A DNA stretch of 64,000 nucleotides, from the NCBI GenBank assembly GCA_046350655.1, contig JAXMAB010000013.1, positions 62,001 through 126,000 on the forward strand. Direction: 5' to 3'. This document shows positions 17,445-25,826 of this stretch, in pieces (position 1 is the first letter of the stretch; each line of letters opens with the position of its first letter). The notes beneath the pieces were generated by a model, which worked only from the letters and a program-made list of their open reading frames with translations, had not been told where the DNA came from and did not search any database. A program made the position numbers and the translations under genes. The DNA is from JAEUHO01 sp046350655. GTDB taxonomy: Bacteria > Planctomycetota > PLA2 > JAEUHO01.

Positions 17445-19162
17445 GCCGCGTCCGTCGTCGTGCCGCCCTCGTCGTCGCGGCCCTCGCCGCGGCCCTGTCC
17501 CCGGCGCGGCCCGCGGCCGCCGAGGACCCGTCGCGCCCGCTCGTCGGGATCACGTTCGACCGCTACTACGACGGCGCGGCCCTCGAGAGCGCGCTGAAGA
17601 CGATCCACGCGTCGTTCCCGCTGTTCACGCGCCTCGAGAGCATGGGCGCGAGCCGCGAGGGCCGCCCCCTGTGGGTGATCTCGGTGTTCGACCCCTCGGG
17701 GCCCCGCGCGATCGACGACCGGCCGGCGATGTACATCGACGGGAACACGCACGGCAACGAGGTGCAGTGCACCGAGGTCGCGTTGTTCACGGTGAAGTAC
17801 CTGCTCGAGCGCAAGGACGCCGACCCGTGGATCGGCGCGCTGCTCAAGCGCGTGACGTTCCACGTCGCGCCGTGCGTCAACCCGGACGCCCGCGAGCGGT
17901 TCCTCCACCAGCCGAACGACGAGCACTCGCCGCGGCGCGTGCTCCGGCCCGTCGACGACGACCGCGACGGCCGCGTCGACGAGGACGGCCCCGACGACGT
18001 GGACGGCGACGGCGACATCCTCACGATGCGCATCGCCGACCCGAACGGCGACCTCGTCGACGACGAGCGCGACGCGCGGCTCATGCGCCCGGCGAAGCCC
18101 GGCGAGAAGGGCCGCTGGCGGATCCTCGGCGCGGAGGGGACCGACGAGGATGGCGACGGGCGCGTGAACGAGGACGGGCCCGGCGGCGTCGACCCGAACC
18201 GCAACTTCCCGTGCGAGTGGCGCCCCGATGCGGTCCAGGGCGGCGGCGGGCCGTACCCGCTGTCGGAGCCGGAGACGCGCGCGACGGCGCTCTGGGTGCT
18301 CGCGCACCCGCGCATCGCGGCGGTGCAGAGCTACCACAACGCGGGGCGGATGATCCTGCGGCCGCCGGCCGCGCGGACCGACCGCGAGGCCGACTTCCCC
18401 GCGGAGGACAAGCGGCTCTACGACGAGCTGGCGAGCCGCGGGCAGCTGCTGCTGCCGGGCTACCGCTACATGCAGATCCGCGAGGAGCTCTACCAGGTGT
18501 GGGGCGGGTTCGTCGAGTGGACCGCGCACGCGCTCGGCGTGCCGTCGTTCACGAACGAGCTCTGGGGCCTCTTCGGGTGGGGGACCTCCGTGGTCGGCGG
18601 CGACCTCGAGGCGCTGCGCTGGAACGACGTGGCGCTGCACGGCGCGGGCTTCGTGCGCTGGAAGAAGGTGAAGCACCCGACCTACGGCGAGGTCGAGCTG
18701 GGCGGCTGGCGGCGCTACACGATCCGCTCGACGCCCGTCGACTTCCTGCCCGACCTCTGCGTGCGCAACTGCCTGTTCACCCTCGAGCACGCGAGCGCGG
18801 TGCCCGACCTCGACGTGCGCGTCGTCGAGCAGGCGCCGGCGGGCGGCGCGCGGCGCGTGCGCGTGGTCGTCGAGAACCGGAGCATGATGCCGACCGCGAC
18901 CGCGTGGGCCCGCCGCCACGGCCTCGTGCCGCCGGACCTCGTGGGCCTCGACGGCGCCGCCGTGCTGGCGGCGGTCGAGGTGCCCGGGCCCGGCCAGCCC
19001 GGCGTCCCGCTCCCCGTGAAGGAGGGGCGCGCGCGCCTCGTGGACGGCGTCGGCGGCGCGTCGTCGCGCACGCTCGACCTCTGGGTCGACGCGGCGAGCA
19101 AGCCCACCGCGGTCGTGGTCTCGAGCCGCCTCGGCGGGCTCCTGCGGGTGGCGGTGCCCTAG
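17441..19162 (+). CDS. Secreted M14 family zinc carboxypeptidase-like protein
   Basis: The GTG start overlaps the preceding stop (GTGA). The 573-residue protein has a signal peptide (about residues 1-27) and a complete M14 site: His104 and Glu107 (HGNE), Asn253-Arg254 in DPNRNFPCEW, His299 in SYHNAGR, and catalytic Glu373 in FTNELWG. Between the second and third site segments lie Asp-rich loops (DDDRDGRVDEDGPDDVDGDG and a second set near 234-246) that look like calcium-binding inserts and are typical of Planctomycetes-like M14 proteins. A C-terminal beta domain follows. The likely job is extracellular or periplasmic trimming of peptides or peptidoglycan; the substrate is unknown. Confidence 0.85.
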   Translation: MSRVRRRAALVVAALAAALSPARPAAAEDPSRPLVGITFDRYYDGAALESALKTIHASFPLFTRLESMGASREGRPLWVISVFDPSGPRAIDDRPAMYIDGNTHGNEVQCTEVALFTVKYLLERKDADPWIGALLKRVTFHVAPCVNPDARERFLHQPNDEHSPRRVLRPVDDDRDGRVDEDGPDDVDGDGDILTMRIADPNGDLVDDERDARLMRPAKPGEKGRWRILGAEGTDEDGDGRVNEDGPGGVDPNRNFPCEWRPDAVQGGGGPYPLSEPETRATALWVLAHPRIAAVQSYHNAGRMILRPPAARTDREADFPAEDKRLYDELASRGQLLLPGYRYMQIREELYQVWGGFVEWTAHALGVPSFTNELWGLFGWGTSVVGGDLEALRWNDVALHGAGFVRWKKVKHPTYGEVELGGWRRYTIRSTPVDFLPDLCVRNCLFTLEHASAVPDLDVRVVEQAPAGGARRVRVVVENRSMMPTATAWARRHGLVPPDLVGLDGAAVLAAVEVPGPGQPGVPLPVKEGRARLVDGVGGASSRTLDLWVDAASKPTAVVVSSRLGGLLRVAVP

Positions 19163-21417
19163 TGGGCAAGAAGGCGCCGCGCCTGCAGACCACGCCCGCG
19201 CGGGTCGCCGCGCTGATGGGGGCGCTCATCGGCCTCGGCGTCGCGGCGGCGCTGTACGCGCTCCGGCCGACGAACGCGTTCACGGGCCTCGAGTGGCGCA
19301 TCGTGGACGCGCGGACGCAGGCGTTCATGGGGCAGCGGAAGCCGGACCCCGACCTCGTGCTGGCCGAAGTCCGCGGCGACGACCTCGCCGCGATCAACCC
19401 GCTGGGCTACAAGTGGCCGTGGCCGCTCTTCGTGACCGCGAACGCGTTCGAGTGGTTCCGCGCCGCGGGCGCGCGCGCGGTCATCGTGGACGTCTACCAG
19501 TTCGACCGGGGCGCGGAGCCCGAGGAGTACGGGTTCACGAACAAGGAGTCGAAGGAGTACCAGGACGCCAAGGCGATGGTGGACGCCGCGGACGAGCTCG
19601 CGACGGCCTACCGACCTCCGACGCGGGTCGTGCTCGCCGTCGCGTTGTCGTCGAACCCTCCCGAGATCGGCCCGGCGGGCACCGCCATGCGCCGTCCGGA
19701 GTTCGAGAAGCGCCTGACGAGGATCCCGCCGATGGACGTACGTCCCGGCATGCAGCGGGAGCACGTCAACCTGCCGGTCCTCAAGCTGCTCGAGGCGTGC
19801 CACGGCGTCGGGTTCGCGTCGACGCTCGTGGACGACGACGGCGTCCTCCGGCGGGGCGTGCCGGTGGGGACCGCGGGCGCGCGCCGCGTGCCCTCGCTGC
19901 CCCTCGCCGCCGTGTTCGCGATGCGCGACGACGTCGAGGTCTCGGACGGCCGGATCCGCGTCGGGCACGCGGAACAACGGCTCAGCGACGACGGGACGTT
20001 CCTCGTCGCCTTTCGCGGGCCGTCGGACACGTACCCGCGCATCTCGCCGGCCCAGGCGGTGCTGGCGGGCGGCGAGCTCGCGAGCCTCAGGGCCGCGGGC
20101 GATCAGACGACGGTCCCGGGCTCGGGCGGCCTGAAGCCCGAGGACGTCCGCGGGAAGATCGTTCTCTGGGGCGTCAACCCGGACGGGATCAAGGACGTGG
20201 TGTCGGCGCCCGTGGGCTCGGCGTTCTCGGGCCCCGAGTTCCAGCTGACCCTCATCGACAACCTGCTGCACGGCGACGGCCGGTGGGAGGTCTCGCGCAC
20301 GACGAACGGCGTGGTGCTGCTCACCTTCTGCGCGTTGCTGGGGCTCCTCGGCGGCGTCGCGAAACGCCGCGGCGTGTTCCTGTCGGCGACCCTGCTCGCC
20401 GCGGCCGTCGTCTGGGGGGGCGGCTACTGGGCCTTCGGGAAGGGCGTCTCCTTCGACCTCTTCACGCCGTCCCTCGGCATCCTGATGACCTACGCCGGCG
20501 TGCTCGCGTTCAAGACGCTGACGGAGGGCCGCCGCAACAAGTGGCTCGAGGGCACGTTCAGCCAGTACCTCGCGCCCGCCGTCATCAAGGCCATCAAGGC
20601 CGACCCGTCCATGCTCGCCCTCGGCGGGCGGCAGCGCGAGGTGTCGGTCCTCTTCAGCGACGTGAAGGGCTTCACGACGATCAGCGAGACGCTGGGCCCC
20701 GAGAACACGGTGCGCCTGCTCAACGACTACCTCTCGCGCCAGTCCGAGCCGGTGCTCCAGAACGACGGCGTGATCGACAAGTTCATCGGCGACGCCGTCA
20801 TGGCGTTCTTCGGCGAGCCGGTGGCGCACGCCGACCACGCGCTGCGCGCCTGCCGCGCCGCCGTCGAGAGCCTGGCCGTCCTCGCGGGCACGCAGCCGCT
20901 CGCCAGGGAGCTCGGCCTCGGCACGCTCGTCAACCGCATCGGCGTCGCGTCGGGCCCCGCGACCATCGGCAACATCGGCAGCGACCGCCGCTTCAACTAC
21001 ACGGCCATCGGCGACACCGTGAACTTCGCGAGCCGCCTCGAGGGCGCCAACAAGGCGTTCGGCAGCCGCATCCTCCTCGCCGACGCGACGTACCAGGCGG
21101 CCAAGGACGCCGTGGTGGCGAAGCCGCTCGCGAAGCTGATCGTCGTCGGCAAGACCGAGCCGGTGCCCGTGCACGAGCTGATCGCGCTCGCGGAGTCGGC
21201 CTCGCCGGCGCAGAAGGCCCACGCGGAGGCCTTCGGGCGCGCGCACGCGCTCGTCCTCGCCGACGACCTCGACGGCGCGGAGACGGCGCTCGCCGAGGCC
21301 GAGAAGCTCGTGCCGGACGACGGCCCGTGCCGCTGGCTCGGCGGCATCATCGACGGCCTGCGGCTCGGGATGATCGCGCGGCCGTGGAACGGCGTGTACG
21401 TGCTCGAGAGCAAGTAG
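19162..21417 (+). CDS. CHASE2-domain class III adenylate cyclase
   Basis: GTG 19162 shares bases with the preceding TAG. The 751 residues run: one N-terminal membrane helix (~15-33); an extracytoplasmic CHASE2 sensor (~40-385, with GYKWPWPLF and GARAVIVDVYQFD); three membrane helices (~385-450); and a class III cyclase domain (~490-680). Metal-binding Asp500 (FSDVKGFT) and Asp544 (FIGDAVMAF), base-selecting Lys540, and Asn621/Arg625 (GDTVNFASR) are all present. Lys540 with a nearby Thr favours ATP over GTP. The C-terminus has a short helical, TPR-like tail. It should make cAMP in response to a periplasmic cue. A cNMP phosphodiesterase and a cNMP-gated channel lie 2-3 kb downstream. Confidence 0.9.
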   Translation: MGKKAPRLQTTPARVAALMGALIGLGVAAALYALRPTNAFTGLEWRIVDARTQAFMGQRKPDPDLVLAEVRGDDLAAINPLGYKWPWPLFVTANAFEWFRAAGARAVIVDVYQFDRGAEPEEYGFTNKESKEYQDAKAMVDAADELATAYRPPTRVVLAVALSSNPPEIGPAGTAMRRPEFEKRLTRIPPMDVRPGMQREHVNLPVLKLLEACHGVGFASTLVDDDGVLRRGVPVGTAGARRVPSLPLAAVFAMRDDVEVSDGRIRVGHAEQRLSDDGTFLVAFRGPSDTYPRISPAQAVLAGGELASLRAAGDQTTVPGSGGLKPEDVRGKIVLWGVNPDGIKDVVSAPVGSAFSGPEFQLTLIDNLLHGDGRWEVSRTTNGVVLLTFCALLGLLGGVAKRRGVFLSATLLAAAVVWGGGYWAFGKGVSFDLFTPSLGILMTYAGVLAFKTLTEGRRNKWLEGTFSQYLAPAVIKAIKADPSMLALGGRQREVSVLFSDVKGFTTISETLGPENTVRLLNDYLSRQSEPVLQNDGVIDKFIGDAVMAFFGEPVAHADHALRACRAAVESLAVLAGTQPLARELGLGTLVNRIGVASGPATIGNIGSDRRFNYTAIGDTVNFASRLEGANKAFGSRILLADATYQAAKDAVVAKPLAKLIVVGKTEPVPVHELIALAESASPAQKAHAEAFGRAHALVLADDLDGAETALAEAEKLVPDDGPCRWLGGIIDGLRLGMIARPWNGVYVLESK

Positions 21418-21425
21418 GGGACGAC

Positions 21426-21450
21426 GCCGGCCGCCGGGCCTCGCGGTCCC
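21426..21450. repeat. Dispersed palindrome, half copy after the cyclase gene
   Basis: GCCGGCCGCCGGGCCTCGCG followed by GTCCC begins 9 bp after the cyclase stop and matches the right arm of the full palindromes. The rest of 21451-21544 is GC-rich with nothing recognisable. Confidence 0.55.
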
Positions 21451-21544
21451 CCCGCCACCACCGGGGCCCCGCCCTCCGCGCGGGCGGGCCTCCGGCCGGG
21501 TCCGTGGCCGCCGCCGACGGGAGGACGGTGCGGCAACGGCGACC

Positions 21545-21572
21545 TTGCCCGCGCCCCGGGCGAGGGTAGGCT
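21545..21572 (+). promoter_or_regulatory. Putative sigma-70-type promoter of the SH3b-M48 pair
   Basis: TTGCCC at 21545-21550 and TAGGCT at 21567-21572 are separated by 16 bp and lie 46 bp before the SH3b start. The same TAGGCT -10 with a 16-17 bp spacer is found before the genes at 40467 and 46574. Confidence 0.45.
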
Positions 21573-21618
21573 CGGAGGGTCCGGGCGCCCCGGTGGGGAG
21601 CGCCATGAGGGTCGTCCC

Positions 21619-22128
21619 ATGAAGTTGCGCGTCCTGGCCCTGTCCTGCGTCCTGGGGTTCGCGGCCTTCGCGGCCGCCGACCTCCTGCCGGGCGAGACCC
21701 GCGCCGTGCAGGTGCGCGGCGGCGTCCCGGCCTGGAACGAGCCGCGGGTGCTCTCCGGCAAGGCCGGCCTGATCCCGTTCGCGACCCGCGTGACGGTGAA
21801 CGAGGTGAAGGCGCCCTGGGTGCGCGTCACCGCGGACAACGGCGTGACCGGCTGGGTGCGCACGTCCGACATCGTGGAGCCCGGGTCGCTGACGGGCACG
21901 GCCGCGCGCGCCGCCGCGGGCCGCTCCGGCGGCGCGGGCACGGCCGACGTGTCGCTCGCCGGCCGCCAGTTCGACGAGACGCTCGAGGGCGAGCTCAAGA
22001 CCTCCGACGCCGACCTCCAGCGGGCCTACCCGCTCGTCGACGCGCTCGAGGCCAAGTCCTTCAAGCCCGGCGACCCCGAGGTCGAGAAGTTCCTGCGCGA
22101 CGGGCGCCTCGGCGGGGAGGTCAAGTGA
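21619..22128 (+). CDS. Exported SH3b-domain protein
   Basis: This 169-residue protein has a Sec signal peptide (about residues 1-20) and a single bacterial SH3-like (SH3b) domain at about 25-90, with the characteristic VNEVKAPWVRVTADNGVTGW and WVRTSDI strands. A Gly/Ala linker and a short acidic helical C-terminus follow. SH3b domains commonly bind cell-wall peptides or protein partners. Its stop overlaps a possible GTG start for the M48 gene, so the two are a translationally coupled pair; it may recruit or regulate that protease. Confidence 0.75.
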   Translation: MKLRVLALSCVLGFAAFAAADLLPGETRAVQVRGGVPAWNEPRVLSGKAGLIPFATRVTVNEVKAPWVRVTADNGVTGWVRTSDIVEPGSLTGTAARAAAGRSGGAGTADVSLAGRQFDETLEGELKTSDADLQRAYPLVDALEAKSFKPGDPEVEKFLRDGRLGGEVK

Positions 22129-22130
22129 CC

Positions 22131-23084
22131 ATGCGCCGCACCCATCTCGTCCCGTCCGTGCTCCTCGCGGCGCTCACCGTCGTGGGCTGCCGCGCGGGCG
22201 ACCTCGCCCGCAACGGCGCGCGCAACGCGTTCGGCCGCGGCGGCGAGCGCGCCGCCGACCTCGTCGGCGCCTTCGTCCAGAACGAGGCCGACCTCCGCGA
22301 CCAGATGGGCATCCAGTTCTCGCCCGAGCAGGAGTACTTCCTCGGGCGCGGCGTCGCGGCCCAGGCCATCGCCCGCTACGGCCTCGACCCCGACGAGACG
22401 CGCCAGCGCTACGTGCGCCTGATCGGCGCCGGGCTCGTCGAGGCGGCGCCCCGCGTGCGCGCGACCTTCGGCGGCTACCACTTCGCGGTGCTGAACAGCC
22501 CCGAGGCGAACGGCGTGTCCGGCCCCGGCGGCTTCGTCCTCGTGACGCGCGGCGCCGTCGAGCGCGCCCGCAACGAGGACGAGCTCGCGGGCGTCCTCGC
22601 CCACGAGATCGCGCACGTGTCGCTCAAGCACGGCGAGGCGGTCATCCGCGCCAGCGCGCAGTGGCAGACCGGCTACACGAACGCGTTCCGCATCGGCGCC
22701 GCGGCCGCCGGCTTCTCGGCGCGCGAGCAGAACAAGCTCACGGGGCTCTTCCGCGACAGCGTGAAGGGGCTCGCCGACGCGCTCGCGAACCAGGGCTACG
22801 GCTCCGCCGCCGAGGAGAAGGCCGACCGCGAGGGGTCGGCGATCCTCTACGAGGCCGGCTACGACGCCGGCGCGATCTCGGCCTACCTGAAGGCGATGCC
22901 GGACCGTCCCCAGACCAACTGGAGCGCCCACCCCGACAGCGCGAGCCGCGGCCGCGCTCGCGCCGTTCGTCGCGACGTACGGTGGCCCGTTCGACGGCGT
23001 CGGCGCGGCGACCCGCGCCGCGCGCTTCCGAAGGCGATGCTCGCCCCGAAGGCCGTCGCGGAGCGGCGGCCCGCGGGACGCTGA
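22131..23084 (+). CDS. M48-family metalloprotease lipoprotein with a shifted C-terminal segment
   Basis: ATG 22131 gives a lipoprotein signal (LLAALTVVGC, Cys20). A GTG at 22125, overlapping the upstream stop, is an alternative start. The M48 zinc site is intact: HEIAH at 158-162 and the third ligand in EEKADREG (Glu228). It is similar to BepA/LoiP-type periplasmic quality-control proteases. Near the C-terminus the expected WSAHP segment is followed by Arg-rich nonsense. Reading 22952-23029 in the +1 frame instead gives AALAPFVATYGGPFDG, a sensible continuation, and the original frame then resumes at KAMLAPKAV. Two compensating indels (about 22945-22953 and 23028-23031) are therefore likely. 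Confidence 0.8.
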   Translation: MRRTHLVPSVLLAALTVVGCRAGDLARNGARNAFGRGGERAADLVGAFVQNEADLRDQMGIQFSPEQEYFLGRGVAAQAIARYGLDPDETRQRYVRLIGAGLVEAAPRVRATFGGYHFAVLNSPEANGVSGPGGFVLVTRGAVERARNEDELAGVLAHEIAHVSLKHGEAVIRASAQWQTGYTNAFRIGAAAAGFSAREQNKLTGLFRDSVKGLADALANQGYGSAAEEKADREGSAILYEAGYDAGAISAYLKAMPDRPQTNWSAHPDSASRGRARAVRRDVRWPVRRRRRGDPRRALPKAMLAPKAVAERRPAGR

Positions 23085-23130
23085 CCCGCGGGACGCTGAC
23101 CCGCTGGGCACGGGGTCCGGTCGAGGGCGC

Positions 23131-23170
23131 GGGACCGCGAGGCCCGCCGGCCGCCGGGCCTTGCGGTCCC
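23131..23170. repeat. Dispersed palindrome, full copy between convergent genes
   Basis: The arms GGGACCGCGAGGCCCGCCGG and CCGCCGGGCCTTGCGGTCCC match as an inverted repeat at 18 of 20 positions. It sits between the M48 stop (23084) and the stop of the minus-strand phosphodiesterase (23288), a place where a bidirectional terminator would be useful. No other structure is seen in 23085-23287. Confidence 0.75.
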
Positions 23171-23287
23171 GGGGGTCGGGCCGCCGTCCCGTGAGCCGCG
23201 GCGCCGTGGGCGCACCGTCCGACGGTGCCACGGCCGACGGTTCACGGTCCGGTGCGCTTCGCGAGGTCGGACGCGCCTTCCCCGAGG

Positions 23288-24049
23288 TCAGACGTCGAGG
23301 ACCTCGGCCTGGCGCAGGACGCGCAGGCGCGGGTCGTGGAGCGCGGTCAGCTCGGCCACGACCTCGTGGTGGTCCTCGGGCTTGATGTGCGTGACGAGGA
23401 CCGGCACGTCCTTCTTGAGCTTCTTGAGCTCGAGGGCGAGCAGGCGCGGCGTCAGGTGGAGGCTCGCCTTCGCGAGCCCGTCGTAGCGCGAGGGGAACGA
23501 GCACTCGACGAGGACGGCGGCGAGGTCGTCGGCCGCGTTGGCGGCGTTCCACATCGGATCCGTCGCGTACGTGTCGCCGCAGATCATGAGGGAGCGGCGG
23601 CCGCGGCGGACGAGGTAGGCCTGCGACGGCACGGCGTGGACGAGGGGGATCGAGGTGATCTCGAAGTCGAGGATCGGGCGGGTGTCGCCCGGGTCGAGGG
23701 GGAGGAACTGGACGAGCGGGACGCTCTCGCGGACGGCCTCGGTGAAATCGGGCCAGATCCGGTCGTTGAAGAGGTGGCTGCGGACGGTCTCGAGGGTGTA
23801 CGACGAGCCGTGGATGCGGCAGGGGACCGGGGGGCCGCCGAAGCGGTTCGCGAGGAACAGGGGCAGGGTCCACACGTGGTCGAGGTGACCGTGCGTGAGG
23901 AGGACGTCCTGCACCCGGCGCTGGGCGGTGAAGTCGAGCGCGGTGGTGAGAGCCCCCGCGTCGACGGCGAGGACCTCGTCCACGAGGTAACAGGAGAGGA
24001 GGGCCCCCGGGGCGCTGCCGCCCGCGCAGCCCAGCACGCGAAGTCGCAT
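23288..24049 (-). CDS. Class II 3',5'-cyclic-nucleotide phosphodiesterase (metallo-beta-lactamase fold)
   Basis: The 253-residue protein has the metal site THGHLDH (His53, His55, Asp57, His58). It also has features that single out class II cNMP phosphodiesterases from other MBL hydrolases: an LGCAGG start, HLFNDRIWPDFT after the metal site, LVHAVPSQAYLV, SLMICGDT, VECSFPSRYDG, and VTHIKPEDHHEVV at the end. It should hydrolyse cAMP (or cGMP) to the 5'-nucleotide in the cytoplasm; no signal peptide is visible. It is divergent from the cNMP-gated channel gene, sharing a ~93 bp promoter region, and close to the adenylate cyclase gene. The class is confident from pattern; nucleotide preference is inferred. 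Confidence 0.8.
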   Translation of the reverse strand: MRLRVLGCAGGSAPGALLSCYLVDEVLAVDAGALTTALDFTAQRRVQDVLLTHGHLDHVWTLPLFLANRFGGPPVPCRIHGSSYTLETVRSHLFNDRIWPDFTEAVRESVPLVQFLPLDPGDTRPILDFEITSIPLVHAVPSQAYLVRRGRRSLMICGDTYATDPMWNAANAADDLAAVLVECSFPSRYDGLAKASLHLTPRLLALELKKLKKDVPVLVTHIKPEDHHEVVAELTALHDPRLRVLRQAEVLDV

Positions 24050-24142
24050 GGGGAGGCAGCGTACGGGGGGGGCGACCGGAACGGAAGGACCGGGAGGAGG
24101 TGGCGGGGGACGCCGGGGGCGGATACCCTCCCGGTGGAGGTC

Positions 24143-25786
24143 GTGCCGAACGTGTCGCTCGCGATCTCGGGCCTGCTCGGATGGACCGCCGGGGCGGCGG
24201 TGGCGGTGGTCGCCCTGCTCGTGGCGATCTCGTTCGTCAAGCTCCTCGCGCGGATGAAGGTGGCGTGGTGGCCGTCGCTCGTCGCCCCCGCGGCGGCGGT
24301 GGGGCCCGCCCTCGGCCTGCTGGCCGGCGCCTGGCTGACCCAGGGCGAGCTGGCGGCGGTGGCGTTCTGGGCGCCCGAGGGGCACCCGGCGGCCCGGGTG
24401 GGGTGGAGCCTGCTCCTCTTCTTCTCGGCGACCGGGGCCTACGGGCTCGTGACCCGGTTCCTGACGTCGCGGCTGGTGGTGGAGGAGCTCGGGCTGCGGA
24501 TCCCGGAGGTCTTCATCGACCTCGGGCGGTTCGTGCTCTGGGTGATCATGGTGTTCGTGATCGTGGGGGGGATCTGGCAGCGGTCCGACCTCTTCACGGC
24601 GCTGTTCACGGCCGGCGCGGCGACGACGCTGGTGCTCGGCCTGGCGCTGCAGGACACGATCAAGAACTTCATCGCCGCGTGGGCCATCGTCGGCGAGGGC
24701 GTCTACACGATCGGCGACTGGGTGTGGCTGGGCGAGGACGAGGGCGAGGTGGTGTCGGTCACGCGGCGGACGACGAAGATCCGCACGCGGTCGGGCGACA
24801 TCGTGACCGTCCCGAACAACCTCGTCACCGCGTCGAAGGTGCGCAACCAGTCGAAGCCGACGCGGGCGCACGCCGAGAACGTCCGCGTCCAGGTGGCCTA
24901 CGACGCGCCGCCGAACCGCGTGCGCGACTGCCTGCACCGGGCGGTGCGCGAGGTGCCCAAGCTGCTGCAGTCGCCCGCGCCGGCGTTCCGGCTGCGCCTG
25001 TTCGCGGACTCGGGCGTCGAGTACGAGGCGAAGGTGTGGATGGACGACGTCGGCGCGCGCGACGACATCCTCTCCGAGCTGCGCGTACAGATCTGGTACC
25101 ACTTCCAGCGCGAGGGGATCGAGTTCCCGTACCCGGTGCGCGAGATCCGGCAGCGGGTCGCGGCCGCCGAGCCGCCCGAGGTGAAGGCCCGGGCGATCTT
25201 CACGCGGCTGAAGAGCGTGCCGTTCTTCGGCGCGCTGCCCGAGGACGTGCTCGCGGTGCTGGCGCGCGACGCGAGCATCGTCCGGTTCGGCGCGGGCGAG
25301 CGGGTGGTCCTGCAGGGCGAGCCGGGCGACGCGTGTTACGTCGTGGACGACGGGAGGCTGTCGGTCCTGATCGCCGAGGGGCGGACGGAGCAGCAGGTCG
25401 CGGTGCTCTCGACGGGGGACCTGTTCGGCGAGATCAGCCTCCTGACGGGGGAGCCGCGGGCCGCGACGGTCCGGGCGATCGGCGACGCGCGGCTGGTCGT
25501 GGTCGGTTCGTCGTCGCTGCGCACCGCCCTCGAGCGCTCGCCGGAGCTGGCGACGCAGCTGGCCGAGGTGGCGACGCTCCGCCGCGAGGGCCTCCTCGAG
25601 GCGCGGGCGGCGCTGGACGCGGCGGCGCGCGCCCGCGTGGACGCGCAGAGCCACCGGTTGCGCGAGCTGATCCGGCGCTTCTTCAAGCTCCCCGACGCGC
25701 CGACGGCGCCGGCCGCCGCGCGGCCGCCCGCCGGCGCCTCCGACCGGCCCGGGAACGGGGTTGCAGGCGGCCCACCCGCCCCGTAG
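24143..25786 (+). CDS. MscS-family channel with C-terminal cyclic-nucleotide-binding domain (bCNG type)
   Basis: The product is about 547 residues; GTG starts at 24134, 24143 and 24152 are all possible. Four membrane helices precede the MscS pore helix and beta domain (TTLVLGLALQDTIKNFIAAW, then GDWVWLGEDEGEVV and the TVPNN motif). The C-terminal ~150 residues are a cNMP-binding cassette. Its phosphate-binding segment, FGEISLLTGEPRAATV, keeps Glu430 for the ribose and Arg439 for the phosphate, so binding is expected. Known bCNG channels are gated by cyclic nucleotide rather than, or as well as, membrane tension. It is divergent from a cNMP phosphodiesterase and 40 bp before the peptide transporter operon. 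Confidence 0.88.
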   Translation: MPNVSLAISGLLGWTAGAAVAVVALLVAISFVKLLARMKVAWWPSLVAPAAAVGPALGLLAGAWLTQGELAAVAFWAPEGHPAARVGWSLLLFFSATGAYGLVTRFLTSRLVVEELGLRIPEVFIDLGRFVLWVIMVFVIVGGIWQRSDLFTALFTAGAATTLVLGLALQDTIKNFIAAWAIVGEGVYTIGDWVWLGEDEGEVVSVTRRTTKIRTRSGDIVTVPNNLVTASKVRNQSKPTRAHAENVRVQVAYDAPPNRVRDCLHRAVREVPKLLQSPAPAFRLRLFADSGVEYEAKVWMDDVGARDDILSELRVQIWYHFQREGIEFPYPVREIRQRVAAAEPPEVKARAIFTRLKSVPFFGALPEDVLAVLARDASIVRFGAGERVVLQGEPGDACYVVDDGRLSVLIAEGRTEQQVAVLSTGDLFGEISLLTGEPRAATVRAIGDARLVVVGSSSLRTALERSPELATQLAEVATLRREGLLEARAALDAAARARVDAQSHRLRELIRRFFKLPDAPTAPAAARPPAGASDRPGNGVAGGPPAP

Positions 25787-25826
25787 GTTCAACCTCGACG
25801 TCCTGTCCGATGCGGCGGAGCCCTCG

